64,000 nucleotides of DNA, from NCBI GenBank assembly GCA_039090855.1, contig CM077023.1, forward strand, positions 79,645,127 to 79,709,126, written 5' to 3'. The number at the start of each line of letters is the position of its first letter. Position 1 is the first letter of the stretch. The position numbers were made by a program, and so were the translations under genes. Below the pieces are notes generated by a model that saw only the letters and a list, made by a program, of their open reading frames with translations, had not been told where the DNA came from and made no database searches. This stretch comes from Macrothele yani. Its lineage: Eukaryota; Arthropoda; Arachnida; Araneae; Macrothelidae. Shown here one piece after another: positions 54,466 through 64,000 of this stretch.

Positions 54466-54560
54466 TTTTTTTTCATTTCGGGCTTTACGACCACCGTGAG
54501 CTGCTCTATGGGGTATGGAGAGTCGCCCGTTCCTAATTTGGGAACACTGGTTCCAGCTAG
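54466..54560 (-). mobile_element. SINE 3' fragment
   Basis: Only the body/tail is left (TTACGACCACCGTGAGCTGC, CACTGGTTCCAG in plus reading). The tRNA head is absent. Confidence 0.75.
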
Positions 54561-54946
54561 TTCTGCGTGACGTTGGCCAAAAGACCCCAACTCACTGGGT
54601 TTTTTCCAGAATCCTTTGGTGGAGTGACCAGCTGGAACCGTCAGCTGTGGGCTAATCCCCCGCCCTGGTGTACTTTCCTGAAAAAGATTATGAGTATGAA
54701 ATATAGAAGGTCTTGTGTACGTTGTGTGATGGATGTCACTGAAGACCGAGTTGTGTGTCAAGATCGTTGTAAATGAAGTTTGATACGGCAACAGTAAGTA
54801 AATAATCAGTTAAAAATTTATCTGGTGGGTTGTATTTCTTTGTGGAGCTAACCTCCGAATCTCAGAGAACAGCTCAGGGATATGCATGTATGTATGGTTC
54901 CTGGTAGAGAGGCAGTGCTGTGGTGTTGGACAGGCGCGCTACCTAT

Positions 54947-56682
54947 TAGAATGGATCGAAAATACCGAAATCTTTTTGATTGAATCTCTATAGTGCGGAA
55001 AAGTTTCCCCTGGTATGGCTAAAGATAATGTGAAAAAAAAATCAGACAATAAATATTTTCCGTTCGCTCATGACGATCGAAATTATAGAAATTTCCAAAT
55101 TTAACGCAATTTTATTGATTTTTTTAAGTACCAAACAAATTACAATCGAATAGCTATAATGCGAAAAAGTTGCCTCTAGTGAAGCTAAATATAATGTAAG
55201 AAATTTTGTTGAATCAAGACAATATTTTTCGTTCTCGCATGTCGATCAAAGTTATAGGAATTTTACAAATGAAGACAATTTTTCAGTTTCAATTTTACTT
55301 GTTTTTATTTCTTTTCTTTTTTGAGAATCACTTTGAAGGCAGCCTCATGTGAGAATTCAGGCATGATAGATCTTGACAGCAATGTTGCAGGAATGTACCG
55401 GTCTCTGCTCTGAGAATCACACATTTTGCTTCATGCTTAGTTTCTCTACTTAAAGGAAACTCGGAGTTAGGAGCGGCAGTGATTGACATATAATATAGTT
55501 AACGTTCTTTTCTTTGTTTACTATTTCTTATTTTTTGAGTTTCCTGTATATCTAATGGTCCAATTCTCCCTATTCCGCCCTGTCTTTGGAGATATAGGAA
55601 ATTCAGTTCAACTGAAGGGACTTTCCTCGATTTCTCATATGTGCATGTGATTCATATTAGGCAAATACAAGAGTCACGTTTTTTGTAACAAACGCAATCC
55701 AGCGTCATAGAACACTTGCCTGCGGAAGCATAAAAAAGTGCCTTTGATTATTTTTTAAAGCTGTCAAGCTTGTTTTGAATTATATCCCTGTTATAACACA
55801 TTTCCTCATTTTGTAATATTTATCATGGCAGGCCTTAATAAGCTGCTCTATTCTATATTCAATTCCTGTAGGGACGCATGCTTTATGAAATACAGATTTT
55901 ATTCTGCTTGCCACCGCTACTGTAACAGATGAAAAGTTAACGTTCTTATTGATACAATCCAATATCAGCTTATATCTCTCTTCAAATCAGCACCGTATTA
56001 CATCCTCATGTGTAGGAGTTTACTTGGAACAAGATCACTTTGCTGCCAAATAAAGGGCAGACAAATTCTGGTCTCCTTACATGTTTATGTATTGCTTCTA
56101 TTATTGTAAAACGCACAATTAAACTGTGATATGACTAGATAAAGATACGCACTTACTTAAGTAGAGCCACAACTCAAACTCTGATCCGCAATGGTTGCGA
56201 GCTAGCTCTGACTGGCCGAAGGAACGGTGGGATTGCCAAGGTCACAGGTGTATCAGCAGCATATGGAGTGTTTGTCAAGGTAAAGGTCGAAGGGTTGCGG
56301 CCGCAAGTGAGGCGAGGGGGAAAGATTTGGTACATTGAACGAATCTCTACAGATGTCTAAATTTGTGGAATTTCTATAATTTGGATCGGCATGCGCAACC
56401 GGAAAATATTGTCTGAATTAAAAAAAAAAACGTTTTTGCATTATATTTAGAGATAATTTTTTCACATTAGAGCGATTCTGTTGTAATTTATTTGGTACTT
56501 AGAAAAAAATCAATAAAATTGCGTAAAGTTTGGAAGTTTCTATAATTTCGATCGTCATGTATGAACGGAAAATGTTGTCTGATTTTAATTTTTTTTTACA
56601 TTACCTTTAGCTATACCAGAGGCAACTTTCCCGCATTATAGTGATTCCGTCAAAATAATTTCGGTATTTTCGATCCAGCCTA
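54947..56682. mobile_element. second foldback-type element, about 330-bp inverted arms, 1.74 kb
   Basis: Arms 54947-55290 and about 56350-56682 are diverged inverted copies. Ends: TAGAATGGATCGAAAATACC and, reverse-complemented, TAGGCTGGATCGAAAATACC. Each arm holds two tandem units of about 170 bp (landmarks CTATAATGCGGGAAAGTTGC and CGATCGAAATTATAGAAAT). Flanking copies are CTACCTAT (54939-54946) and CTACCCCAT (56683-56691); the interrupted SINE implies an original CTACCCAT. The middle has an unidentified minus-strand coding remnant. Superfamily unknown. Confidence 0.78.
55780..55962 (-). pseudogene. unidentified coding remnant inside foldback element
   Basis: 60 codons on the minus strand (SSVTVAVASRIKSVFHKACV; LIKACHDKYYKMRK) with stops on both sides, and weakly coding-like sequence for about 100 bp upstream. 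I do not recognise the family. Its position in the unique centre suggests a former element-borne gene. Confidence 0.35.
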
Positions 56683-56766
56683 CTACCCCATACCTCTTGC
56701 CGGGACTCGAGCCCAGCTCAGACGAACGGTCAGAAGTCAGAGCTCAGACCCCTATGCACCCGGGAC

Positions 56767-57609
56767 TCTCTTCGTAAATTGTTTTTAGGTGCTGGCTAAA
56801 AATGAGCTAAAGTTAGACAACTTCAAATGAGTTACATTTCAACAGAAGTTTCAGCTAATAGCTTCCTACACGAGAAAAAGAAAAGGATGGAATTTAAAAA
56901 CCGAATCAATTATTTCTAAATTCTTTTTTCATGGATTGAAAAGTTCAGATTTATTTTGAAAAACGAAATAAGAAGTCAATAAGAAGTGTTTAAATGTAAT
57001 TCACAATCTAAAATATGGCCAGTCCAGCAAACTAAGCAATGAGATTTTTCCATTTTCCTTATTTCATTTTCTAGAATCACTTTTCGAACTATAAAAATTG
57101 ATTACAGTTTTGAACTCCTAAATGCGGAGTTGAAGCTTATCAATAACCTCAACGTAGTAAATAGATTTTACTTTTGGAACACCTTACAGGGGTGAATACC
57201 AGAAATTATGGAATTTCTTAAACGCATGGATTCAGTTACACCTTATGTGACAGATAACAGCGGCAGCAGAAAAGAAAACTGGCATACATACACACAGATA
57301 CTCATCTGGTAAGCGCATAGCTGTTCACGAATAAGGAATCATTTATTTTATCTCCGGCGTAGTTCCTGATTAAGAAAACCAGCCCTTTCTTTTTAACGCA
57401 ATTGTCTTTCTGCTGTAACTGTAGAACGTAGTCCTTAACGTCGGTGATTACGTTATGTGTACTATAAAGTCCGTGTAATGCTAGAAGGTACTCATAGGCA
57501 TTCAAGAAAGAGGTCGATATTTCGTACTTAGAAATAAGTTTATTCTTCTTGCATGTCGTTTACGCCACACTCGTAGTTTGGCACTGGCCAACTATATTGT
57601 AATCCAGTC
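56767..57609. other. unassigned sequence
   Basis: No recognised element. A 67-codon minus frame (57302-57505) has no family similarity. Confidence 0.45.
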
Positions 57610-57617
57610 CTCTACAG

Positions 57618-59952
57618 CAGGAGTAGCCAACTTGACTGGGACTAAAATCTACTTTTTCCCCTCGACTTCAAGTGATCTACTCTACTTCACAATTTCAAAT
57701 TTCTTCCTCCAAAATTTGTCGCTTCCCACTGTACCTATATCGTTGTTGCCCTGTAGGTAAAACCTATCGATTTTAAGCATGTATTTGAGGTAAATAAAAC
57801 AATTTGAATTATTTTATGAGTTTTATTCGATATTTATTAATAGGCCTTAGTACAAATTTAAATGTTATGAACACATATTTATTTTTTATGGCGAATAAAA
57901 CATAAAAAATTAATCTGAAGTTTGGGCCTTCATTTCTTCCGCCAAGGCTAAAAAATCTGGAGTATAATCGGACAACTCTAATCTCAGGCAATCTTCTGTG
58001 TGCTGATCCGTCAAATTTGAGCGATGTTTGTTTTTTGTTTGTTGTAAGTAAGAAAATGCTGATTCGCATAAATATGTTGACCCGAAGCAGGAATGTAAAT
58101 GTTCACTACTTTTCTCACATTGGGGTACTTTTCTTTGGAAACAAAATTCCAGAAATTATCTTCTGAAGATCTGGCTTTCAGAAATATGCCACACCGCAGT
58201 GTTATTATTTCATTTTCCAGTGAAATTTTGTCCAGTTGAAACAGCTCTTCAAATTTACTTGCGATCGGTTGTGGGTCAGTATCCTTCTTGAATGGGTAAA
58301 TGGCAAGTCGAATAAGATCTTCCATTTTTGTAAACACAATGAATCGGGTTTCGAATCCGTCAAGAACAGTTTGGATTTCGGTTACATATTTTCCTGAATT
58401 GAATACATACGTGGAATTTTTTTTTGTAAATTATCTTTGATGTTTTTAAATCGATAAAAAACATTTATTTTCACGATCCTTAATCATATCCAGTGCTTGG
58501 TTCTTGAAAGAAGAAACACTGCTCATCATATCGCCGATTGTTTTATTTTTCCTTGTAATTCCAGGTTCAATAAACTAAGTTTTCCCGTAAAATCTGCCAA
58601 AACTGCCAGATCACATAGCCAGTCCAGATCACGTAATTTATAATAATTATCAGCCCTGTCTTCAAGAAAACTTATAATATTGTGCAACAAGTCACGAAAT
58701 CTTTGCAAAATAATTGCTTCGGCTTAGCCACCTGACGTCCGTGTGCAAAATCAAATCTATCTGTATGTCACCCAGTTTCATTTTAAAAAGTCGCCTTTAA
58801 AGAGATTTACCTCTGATTTAGTTGACGATTTTAAAAGCAATATTTATGACACATTTTGTATTAAGCCTCTTGCTGGCTAAAACTTGCTGATGGATGATAC
58901 AATGATAGCTCAAAAAAATCTGGGAAATCTTCCATTTTTCTGACACAAGGCTATGAATCCATTGGATTTACCCGTCATCGCTGCTGCTCCGTCGGTGGTT
59001 ATTGACACGAGCTTAAATAAAAACAACTTAACCTTTTCAATATGTTCCATGAATCCGTTGAAAATATCGAGACCTCGAGATTTTTCTTTCAATGAAATCA
59101 TGCCCAACAACTCTTCTTTAGGAGAAAAGTCAGGGAAAACCATTCTAATAAAAATCAGCAGTTGAGCAGTGTCCCCGACATCTGTTCATTCATCCAGTTG
59201 CAGGGAAAATGAAACACATTGCTAAATATCATTTAGCAGTTGCTCTTTACATTTTGACTTAACTTTTCATTACGTGTCATGACTGTATTTCGAGATAATT
59301 GCAGATCTTGAAGGGCTGTTTTTATTTCACCCTTGTTCTTGAAATTAGCAAATAGAGAATCTGCTATGTCCACAAAAGTATCTTTGATAAATTCGCCATC
59401 AGAAAACGGTTTACATAAATTCCCCTTCTTTGGTATCGCGACGGAAGTACTGGAAATTAAGCAGCAACACTTGTATTTAACCACAGCGAAAAAGTAGTCC
59501 AGTTTCCATTCTTGACGAAAATAATAAGTTTTCGGTCTTTTCGGGGCATTCATTTTCATCAAAACAATATTATCAACAAAATAGTTCAAAAAAGAAAACC
59601 ACAGCTCCGATGCGAACGATAAGCAATAAACATTACGCACTTAACCTGCACACCAAGCTCCCTCCCGTGACGCTATCTCCCGCGTCTAACTCTGCGGTCA
59701 ATGCTCTCATCACGTAGATAAGCAGAGCCGTGGCAGATTGCTATCGGGGAAGGGGAGGCCACGTGACCTTGACGCCTGGTGGATGCAGTCACAATCAGCA
59801 GTTGTAAGGGCGCAAACATTGTCTGAATGCTTCACCGACGATTTTCGTAGTAACTTAAAATGTTTTTTATATTTTTTCCAAAAAAGGTTAGCGATCGATC
59901 AAAAATAATTCGGGAATCGACTAGATCGCGATCGACGTTTTGGCCCTCCCTG
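57618..59952 (-). mobile_element. full-length BED-type hAT element, 2.3 kb, inactive
   Basis: Termini CAGGAGTAGCCAACTTGAC and, reverse-complemented, CAGGGAGGGCCAAAACGTCG. Target copies CTCTACAG (57610-57617) and CTCTAGAA (59953-59960), 6 of 8, close to the nTCTAGAn hAT preference. Carries one decayed transposase gene on the minus strand and no other insertion. Confidence 0.9.
57930..59560 (-). pseudogene. hAT transposase, GTF2IRD2/ZBED-like
   Basis: N-terminal block MNAPKRPKTYYFRQEWKLDY followed by BED-like FAVVKYKCCCLISSTSVAIP (about 59440-59560). Then DIADSLFANF, the catalytic-core piece LVSITTDGAAAMTGKSNGFI (58910-59143; the D of TTDGA is a conserved hAT residue), DLDWLCDLAVLADFTGKLSL, and the C-terminal dimerisation region FWNFVSKEKYPNVRKVVNIY with a degraded SAF motif. 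At least five frame breaks. Related host proteins are domesticated copies of such transposases, but this one sits between intact element ends. Confidence 0.88.
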
Positions 59953-60404
59953 CTCTAGAATACTCAATGCAATAGCAGCGATTTAGCATCAAATCACAGT
60001 GTAACAGCAAACAACAGCACGTCTATTATCTCTACCATCAATAACAACCATCCCCCAAAGCAACCACTGCACCTCATATTTATCTAACGTTCTTATCAGT
60101 ACACACATACGTCACTCTCGTTCTGACCTCAGATTGTTGCCAACATCATTTTCGTTTGAGGGAAAAGACATAACGTTAAGGTTTGAAAACGTCTAAGAGA
60201 ACGAATTCAAATTTACATAGAAAAAGAAACTCAAAAGGAAAGTTAAAATAGAATATACACTGAAGTGCCAGAAATATTGGTACAGACGAGCTTATGCAAA
60301 ATACATAGCAACGTCACCTATGCGCGTACTCGGTTGCATCCGCTAGTGAGTATATAAAGCGATAGACATCCTTGCCAGCTGTCAGAGCTGTTTTCGGCAA
60401 GAGA

Positions 60405-61678
60405 ATGACAAGTAATAGCGATTTAAGCGATTTTTAGCGCGGTGTCATAGTTCGCGCTCGTGAGATGGGCCATAGTATTTCGGAGGTTAAAACGAAGTTC
60501 GGATTTTCACGGACGACCGTTGCAAGGGTGTATCGTGAATACAAGAATTCCGGCAAAACCTCTAACCTACGATACCAGTGTGGCCGTAAAAAGACATTGG
60601 GTGAACGTGACCATCGTCGGCTGTCAAGAATAGTTTCACGCGATAAGCGTGCAACACTCCCGCAGGTATAATCGGAATTCAATGCTGGAGCCTCAACAAG
60701 TATCAGCGTCCGGACTGTGCAACGTACCTTGCACGATATGGGCTTTGGGAGCCGATGCCCAACTCGAGTCACCTTGATGGGTGCACGACACAGAGCTATT
60801 CGCCTCGCTTGGGCACGGCAACACCGCCACTGGACACTTGATGACTGGAAACAAGTAGCCTGGTCTGACGAGTCACGTTTCCAACTGTATCGGGTAGATG
60901 GAAGGATTCGTGTGTGGCGCAAACCCCATGACGCTATGGATCCCGCCTGTCAACAGGAAACTGTACCGGCTGGTGTGGGGTCCGTAATGGTATGGGGTGT
61001 AATTAGCTGGACTTCACTGTGACCCCTGGTACGTCTACAAATATTTGTGACCGGCCAACGCTATGTGCGCATCATTTCTGACGAGGTACACCCGTTCATG
61101 TCCTGCATTCATGTTGATGTGTTGGGCGTGTTCCAACAGTACAATGTACCTCTACACAAGTGTCGGGACACCACATTATGTTTAGAGGAGCATTCATCTG
61201 AGTTTTGGGTGTTGCCATCCCTACCCAAGTCCCCAGATATGAACGTGATAGAACACATTTGGGATACCATGCGACCCACTATCGAACACAGGAATCCGAG
61301 ACCTCGGAATACACCCGAATTGTGGAACGCTCTGCAGGAAGTATGGTGTGTATTGCCTACAGCATATTTCGAGAAGCTAGTGGAGTCCATGCCCCGTCGT
61401 ATTTCTTCAGTCCTGCGCTCCCGTGAGGGACCTACCAAGCATTTTTTTTTTTTTGATTGGAGGTTTAACGACCACCGTGAGCAACTCAATGGGCTATAAG
61501 CAGTCGCCCGTCCCTAATTTATTAGGGTCACTGGTTCCAGGGAAGGGAGAGAACCAGTGCTGTAAGACAAACACAACATCCATGCCTCACCGGGATTCGA
61601 ACCCGGACCCCTTTTGGACGAATGATCAGAGGCCATCGCTTAGACCACTGCGCCACCGGGGCGGCCCTACCAAGTATT
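60405..61678 (+). pseudogene. Tc1-like transposase, one frame, three stops, SINE near the stop codon
   Basis: One reading frame runs from ATG 60405 to the SINE. It has stops TAG near 60435, TAA at 60669 and TGA at 61020, and no frameshift. N-terminal HTH (MGHSISEVKTKFGFSRTTVA), second HTH (SISVRTVQRTLHDMGFGSR), first catalytic D intact (WSDESRF). The second D is tyrosine (FQQYNVPLHKCR). The glutamate is present in MNVIEHIWDTM, though the usual DLNP is DMNV. The SINE entered five codons before the stop; its target duplication recreates the last residues (PTKY-stop) on the far side. Confidence 0.92.
61444..61665 (-). mobile_element. tRNA-derived SINE, full length
   Basis: Duplication CCTACCAAGCATT / CCTACCAAGTATT (61431-61443 and 61666-61678, 12 of 13). 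Minus strand: GGCCGCCCCGGTGGCGCAGT head, box B GGTTCGAATCC, CACGGTGGTCGTTAAACCTC, poly(A). With the copy at 38284 it defines the intact family. Confidence 0.95.
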
Positions 61679-61714
61679 AGACTGGTGTACCAGTTTTTCT
61701 GGCACTTCATTGTA

Positions 61715-62417
61715 CGTTACACCTTTTGCAGGACGAAAATGTGGAATACATTTCTTAAGGATGAAAACAAATCTGGTAATATATATTGCACTTTTGCAAC
61801 TTGCATTCAAAACGTTGCTAATTTTCCGTCTTGGCAAAAAATTATATTGATTCCTGGTAATCCCAGATGTAAACTAATGGGAAAACTGCATTTGAAGCTA
61901 GTTCAGATATAGTGAATCATATTTTGGAGCTTTAAAAATAAATGTGCCGTCTTTCAGATCATTTATTGCGTTTTGACTTCGCCTGTGCAAAATGAATTAC
62001 CAGGTGCGTGTTGAACAGCAATTCGTTTCGAAAAAATGTAAGAGGATATACCTGAGATAGTGAGTTTTCAACTAAGCACTTTTTTTTAAGATAACCAAGT
62101 AGCCTAAACATTTTGCTGCTTTGAATACAAGCCTAGTATTTCTTTGTAAGAAAAAGAAACATAAAAGTATTGACTTAAGTTTCATTAAACTGTGTCAAGG
62201 AAAGAATTTTAAGTGACCTTCGATCACTATATCTTCTTTTCTTTAACTCAACGATGAAGAAACCACACATTTTGTTCTTCTTTTTTATGATTCCCAAAAT
62301 CAAGAACTGGGGAGAATTTTTAGGCTGCAAACCTTTTACAGAAATATTCTAAGCAGAGATATTTTAGATGCCATGACACATTACTATACAAATATATGTT
62401 CATCTGTAAAACTGAAA
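61715..62417. other. unassigned sequence
   Basis: No recognised element or gene. Confidence 0.45.
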
Positions 62418-62657
62418 TCGCGTGATGCCCAGCTGAGATATCAGAGTAACCATTCGTCCGAGATGAGCTCGGGTTCGAGTCTAGGATGAGACGTCGATGG
62501 TATGTTTGTCTGATGGCGATGGTCGTGTGCTGTTTGTCTGATGGAACTGGCTCTGTCCCTTCCCTAGAAACAGCGGCCCTACATTAAGGACAGGGGACGG
62601 TTTACAGTCACCCGAATTTCTCGTGGTAGTCATTAATCCCAAAAGCGAAAAAAAAAA
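62418..62657 (+). mobile_element. tRNA-derived SINE, diverged
   Basis: Box B GGGTTCGAGTC near 62470. A 28-bp partial duplication of the TGTTTGTCTGATGG segment, body CCCTTCCCTAGAAACAGCGG, tail TCGTGGTAGTCATTAATCCC plus A-run. Confidence 0.8.
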
Positions 62658-62870
62658 AAAAGAAAACGAAATCAGAGGAGTGGGCATACATCTGCTACTC
62701 TTATTTAGGTCCTGTCCCTGTGCCCATGTGAAGCAGAATGGCATGATTGTATGACGGAGCTGTTCCTACCCCTTTCTTGTAGACGGCGACCCCAAATCAT
62801 GGACAGGAGACTCCACATATTCTTAGATCCTCATTCTCCGAAACAGACAAAATTGGTTTAAAGCGTTAAG
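62658..62870 (+). mobile_element. SINE relic, very diverged
   Basis: Only body landmarks are discernible (GACGGAGCTGTTCCTACCCC, CAAATCATGGACAGGAGACT, AAGCGTTAAGCC). No tRNA head is recognisable. Confidence 0.5.
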
Positions 62871-63290
62871 CCATTGTGAAATAAATAAGGTCTCAGAATA
62901 TTTATCGCTCTCAATGGGGATATTCACGATTATCTTTCCTATTAACAAATTTTGACTTCCTAATATACATTAAAATACTTCTAGCACTACTTCCTTTTGC
63001 CCTTTTGTGTTGCACTTAACAAAATTTCATATATACGCATGAACTAAATGAAGAAGAATAAATTGCTGCAGCCAGTTTTCAATTTTTAAATATTTACTTA
63101 CCGATACTATAGCGATAAGTAATTTCCCACATGGCAAATCAGTTCAAAATGCGGTGTGTCATATGATTAAACCCTGAAAAATTTCTTTCAAATTCCTTGG
63201 AATTTTCAAATTTTGTCACATGACTTCAATTTTTTTTCAATCATTGTCTTTCAGCGACATTTTTTAAATGGAAATAAAACAAAATGTATT
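62871..63290. other. unassigned AT-rich sequence
   Basis: No recognised element or gene. Confidence 0.45.
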
Positions 63291-63292
63291 TG

Positions 63293-63505
63293 ATTTTTCT
63301 TTCGGGATTTAACGATCACCTTGCGCAACCCTTAAAGCTATAAATATTCGCCCGTCATAAATTTAAGACCATTGATTCCAGTGAAAGGAGCGCCATCAGG
63401 TAGGTGAACCATCCATGCCTTATCACGGACCGGAACCACGGCCTATCTTGAACTAGTGGTCCCAGGCCAGTGCCACAGACCAATGTCTCTTCGGGCACCG
63501 TGTCT
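63293..63505 (-). mobile_element. tRNA-derived SINE, old copy
   Basis: Plus-strand landmarks: GGGATTTAACGATCACCTTG, TAAGACCATTGATTCCAGTG, CATCCATGCCTTATCACGG, and a decayed tRNA head to about 63505. Confidence 0.75.
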
Positions 63506-63530
63506 ACAAAACGAGTTGTATTTAGACAGA

Positions 63531-64000
63531 TGCACTATATTGACAAAGTCACCGGGCACCTAGAAGAGAAACACAACATAGCATTTATTGGCATACATTA
63601 GTACGGTGTCGGTCCATCTTTGGCTTTAATGCATGCACTGACCCTTCGAGACATGCTTTCAATAAAGTTTTGGAACACAGCGATAGATATGCGTTTTCAT
63701 TCAGTAGATAATATTGTTGCTTAGTAGTAGGCCTTGGTTCCAAACTTCTTATGCAGCGCTCTAATTCATCCCATAGGTGCTCTATGGGATTAAGATCAAG
63801 GCTTTGTGCTGGCCAGTCCACGCATGATACGGAATTATCGTCAAACCACGCTGTAACAGTCCTTGCTTTATGGCTCGGTGCATTATCCTGCTGGTACCAA
63901 CAAGGCTTGGTTTCATAGTATTGCTACAGAGTTGGTAGGGCATAACTGTCCAGAATATCGAGGTAGACGTGCTGGTTAACAGGTTTGTCCGTGATAACCA
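63531..64000 (-). pseudogene. Tc1-like element family A, 3' part, cut by window end
   Basis: Terminus TGCACTATATTGACAAAGTC matches the other family-A copies. The minus-strand C-terminus includes MDWPAQSLDLNPIEHLWDEL with the catalytic glutamate. A deletion after TTKQQ shifts the frame. The N-terminal half lies beyond base 64000. Confidence 0.9.

Larger units (their letters stand above)
54880..56766 (-). mobile_element. old tRNA-derived SINE split by a foldback element
   Basis: Left piece ends GGTTCCTGGTAGAGAGGCAG...GACAGGCGCGCTACC. The right piece resumes at 56683 with CTACCCCATACCTCTTGCCG and the tRNA head (GGACTCGAGCCC; to CCCGGG near 56766). The order and the GACAGGCACACTACCCAT-type sequence match the variant at 3672. 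Confidence 0.7.
60256..61714 (+). mobile_element. full-length Tc1-like element with SINE insertion
   Basis: Termini CACTGAAGTGCCAGAAATAT and, reverse-complemented, CAATGAAGTGCCAGAAAAAC, flanked by TA. 1.46 kb including a 222-bp SINE at 61444-61665; own length about 1.22 kb. Confidence 0.93.

Noticed and set aside
57930..59560. Domesticated GTF2IRD2/ZBED host gene
   Set aside because: It has several frame breaks and lies between matching hAT termini and near-matching 8-bp duplications, so it is a dead transposon.

Overview
The window looks like intergenic or heterochromatic DNA from a large, repeat-rich invertebrate genome, most likely an arthropod. Evidence: AT-rich eukaryotic sequence, several Tc1/mariner families, BED-type hAT elements, RTE and CR1/jockey-like LINEs, and tRNA-headed SINEs with A-rich tails. 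I cannot name the species. No host protein-coding gene is supported: every stretch of recognisable protein similarity is transposase, reverse transcriptase, LINE endonuclease or LINE ORF1, and nearly all of it is broken. Frames outside transposons are short and match nothing I know.

Layout. 0-5 kb: mariner relic, a SINE split by a 690-bp hAT-type element, two more SINEs, and a Tc1 fragment fused to a SINE. 5.6-9 kb: decayed LINE on the minus strand (PHD-finger ORF1, endonuclease, RT). 9.7-13.5 kb: a short hAT element and two Tc1 relics. 14-15.4 kb: an RTE 3' end and a SINE inserted in a SINE. 16.1-18.4 kb: three nested layers (hAT, hAT, then a miniature LTR element whose LTRs hold a tRNA-like sequence). 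20-24.6 kb: RTE nested in a hAT element, a longer RTE relic, and a hAT with transposase remains. 25.4-31.9 kb: a four-layer nest in which a hAT element holds a 4.1-kb foldback element with 9-bp target duplications. The foldback holds two more copies of the miniature LTR element and a second small inverted-repeat array; a nearly intact Tc1 copy sits beside it in the same hAT. 33-38 kb: mariner relics, RTE and Tc1. 37.9-40.6 kb: an RTE split by a hAT (target TTCTAGAA) that itself carries two SINEs. 41.5-44 kb: a Tc1 abutting a mariner. 45.5-49 kb: a piggyBac-like MITE, a LINE tail with (GAA)n, and a Tc1. 50-57 kb: SINE relics and a second foldback element inside a SINE. 57.6-60 kb: a full-length dead BED-type hAT. 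60.3-61.7 kb: a Tc1 with a SINE at its last codons. 62.4-64 kb: SINEs and a truncated Tc1.

The most distinctive item is the miniature LTR (TRIM-like) family. It has three two-LTR copies of about 0.5 kb. The full LTRs are 180 bp and run TGTAACG to CGTTATA. Two copies have exact 4-bp target duplications and the third has a 3/4 match. A TGG-initial primer-binding site (TGGCGCCCGAAC in one copy) follows the 5' LTR, and a polypurine tract precedes the 3' LTR. Each LTR contains a 73-nt tRNA-like sequence with intact box A and, in five of six LTRs, box B. The sense strand has no TTTT from end to end, so a Pol III transcript could in principle span the element. The nearest known analogy is the plant Cassandra TRIM, whose LTRs carry 5S rRNA.

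The parts of the window do not form a pathway. They form an insertion stratigraphy, readable because many target-site duplications are intact.
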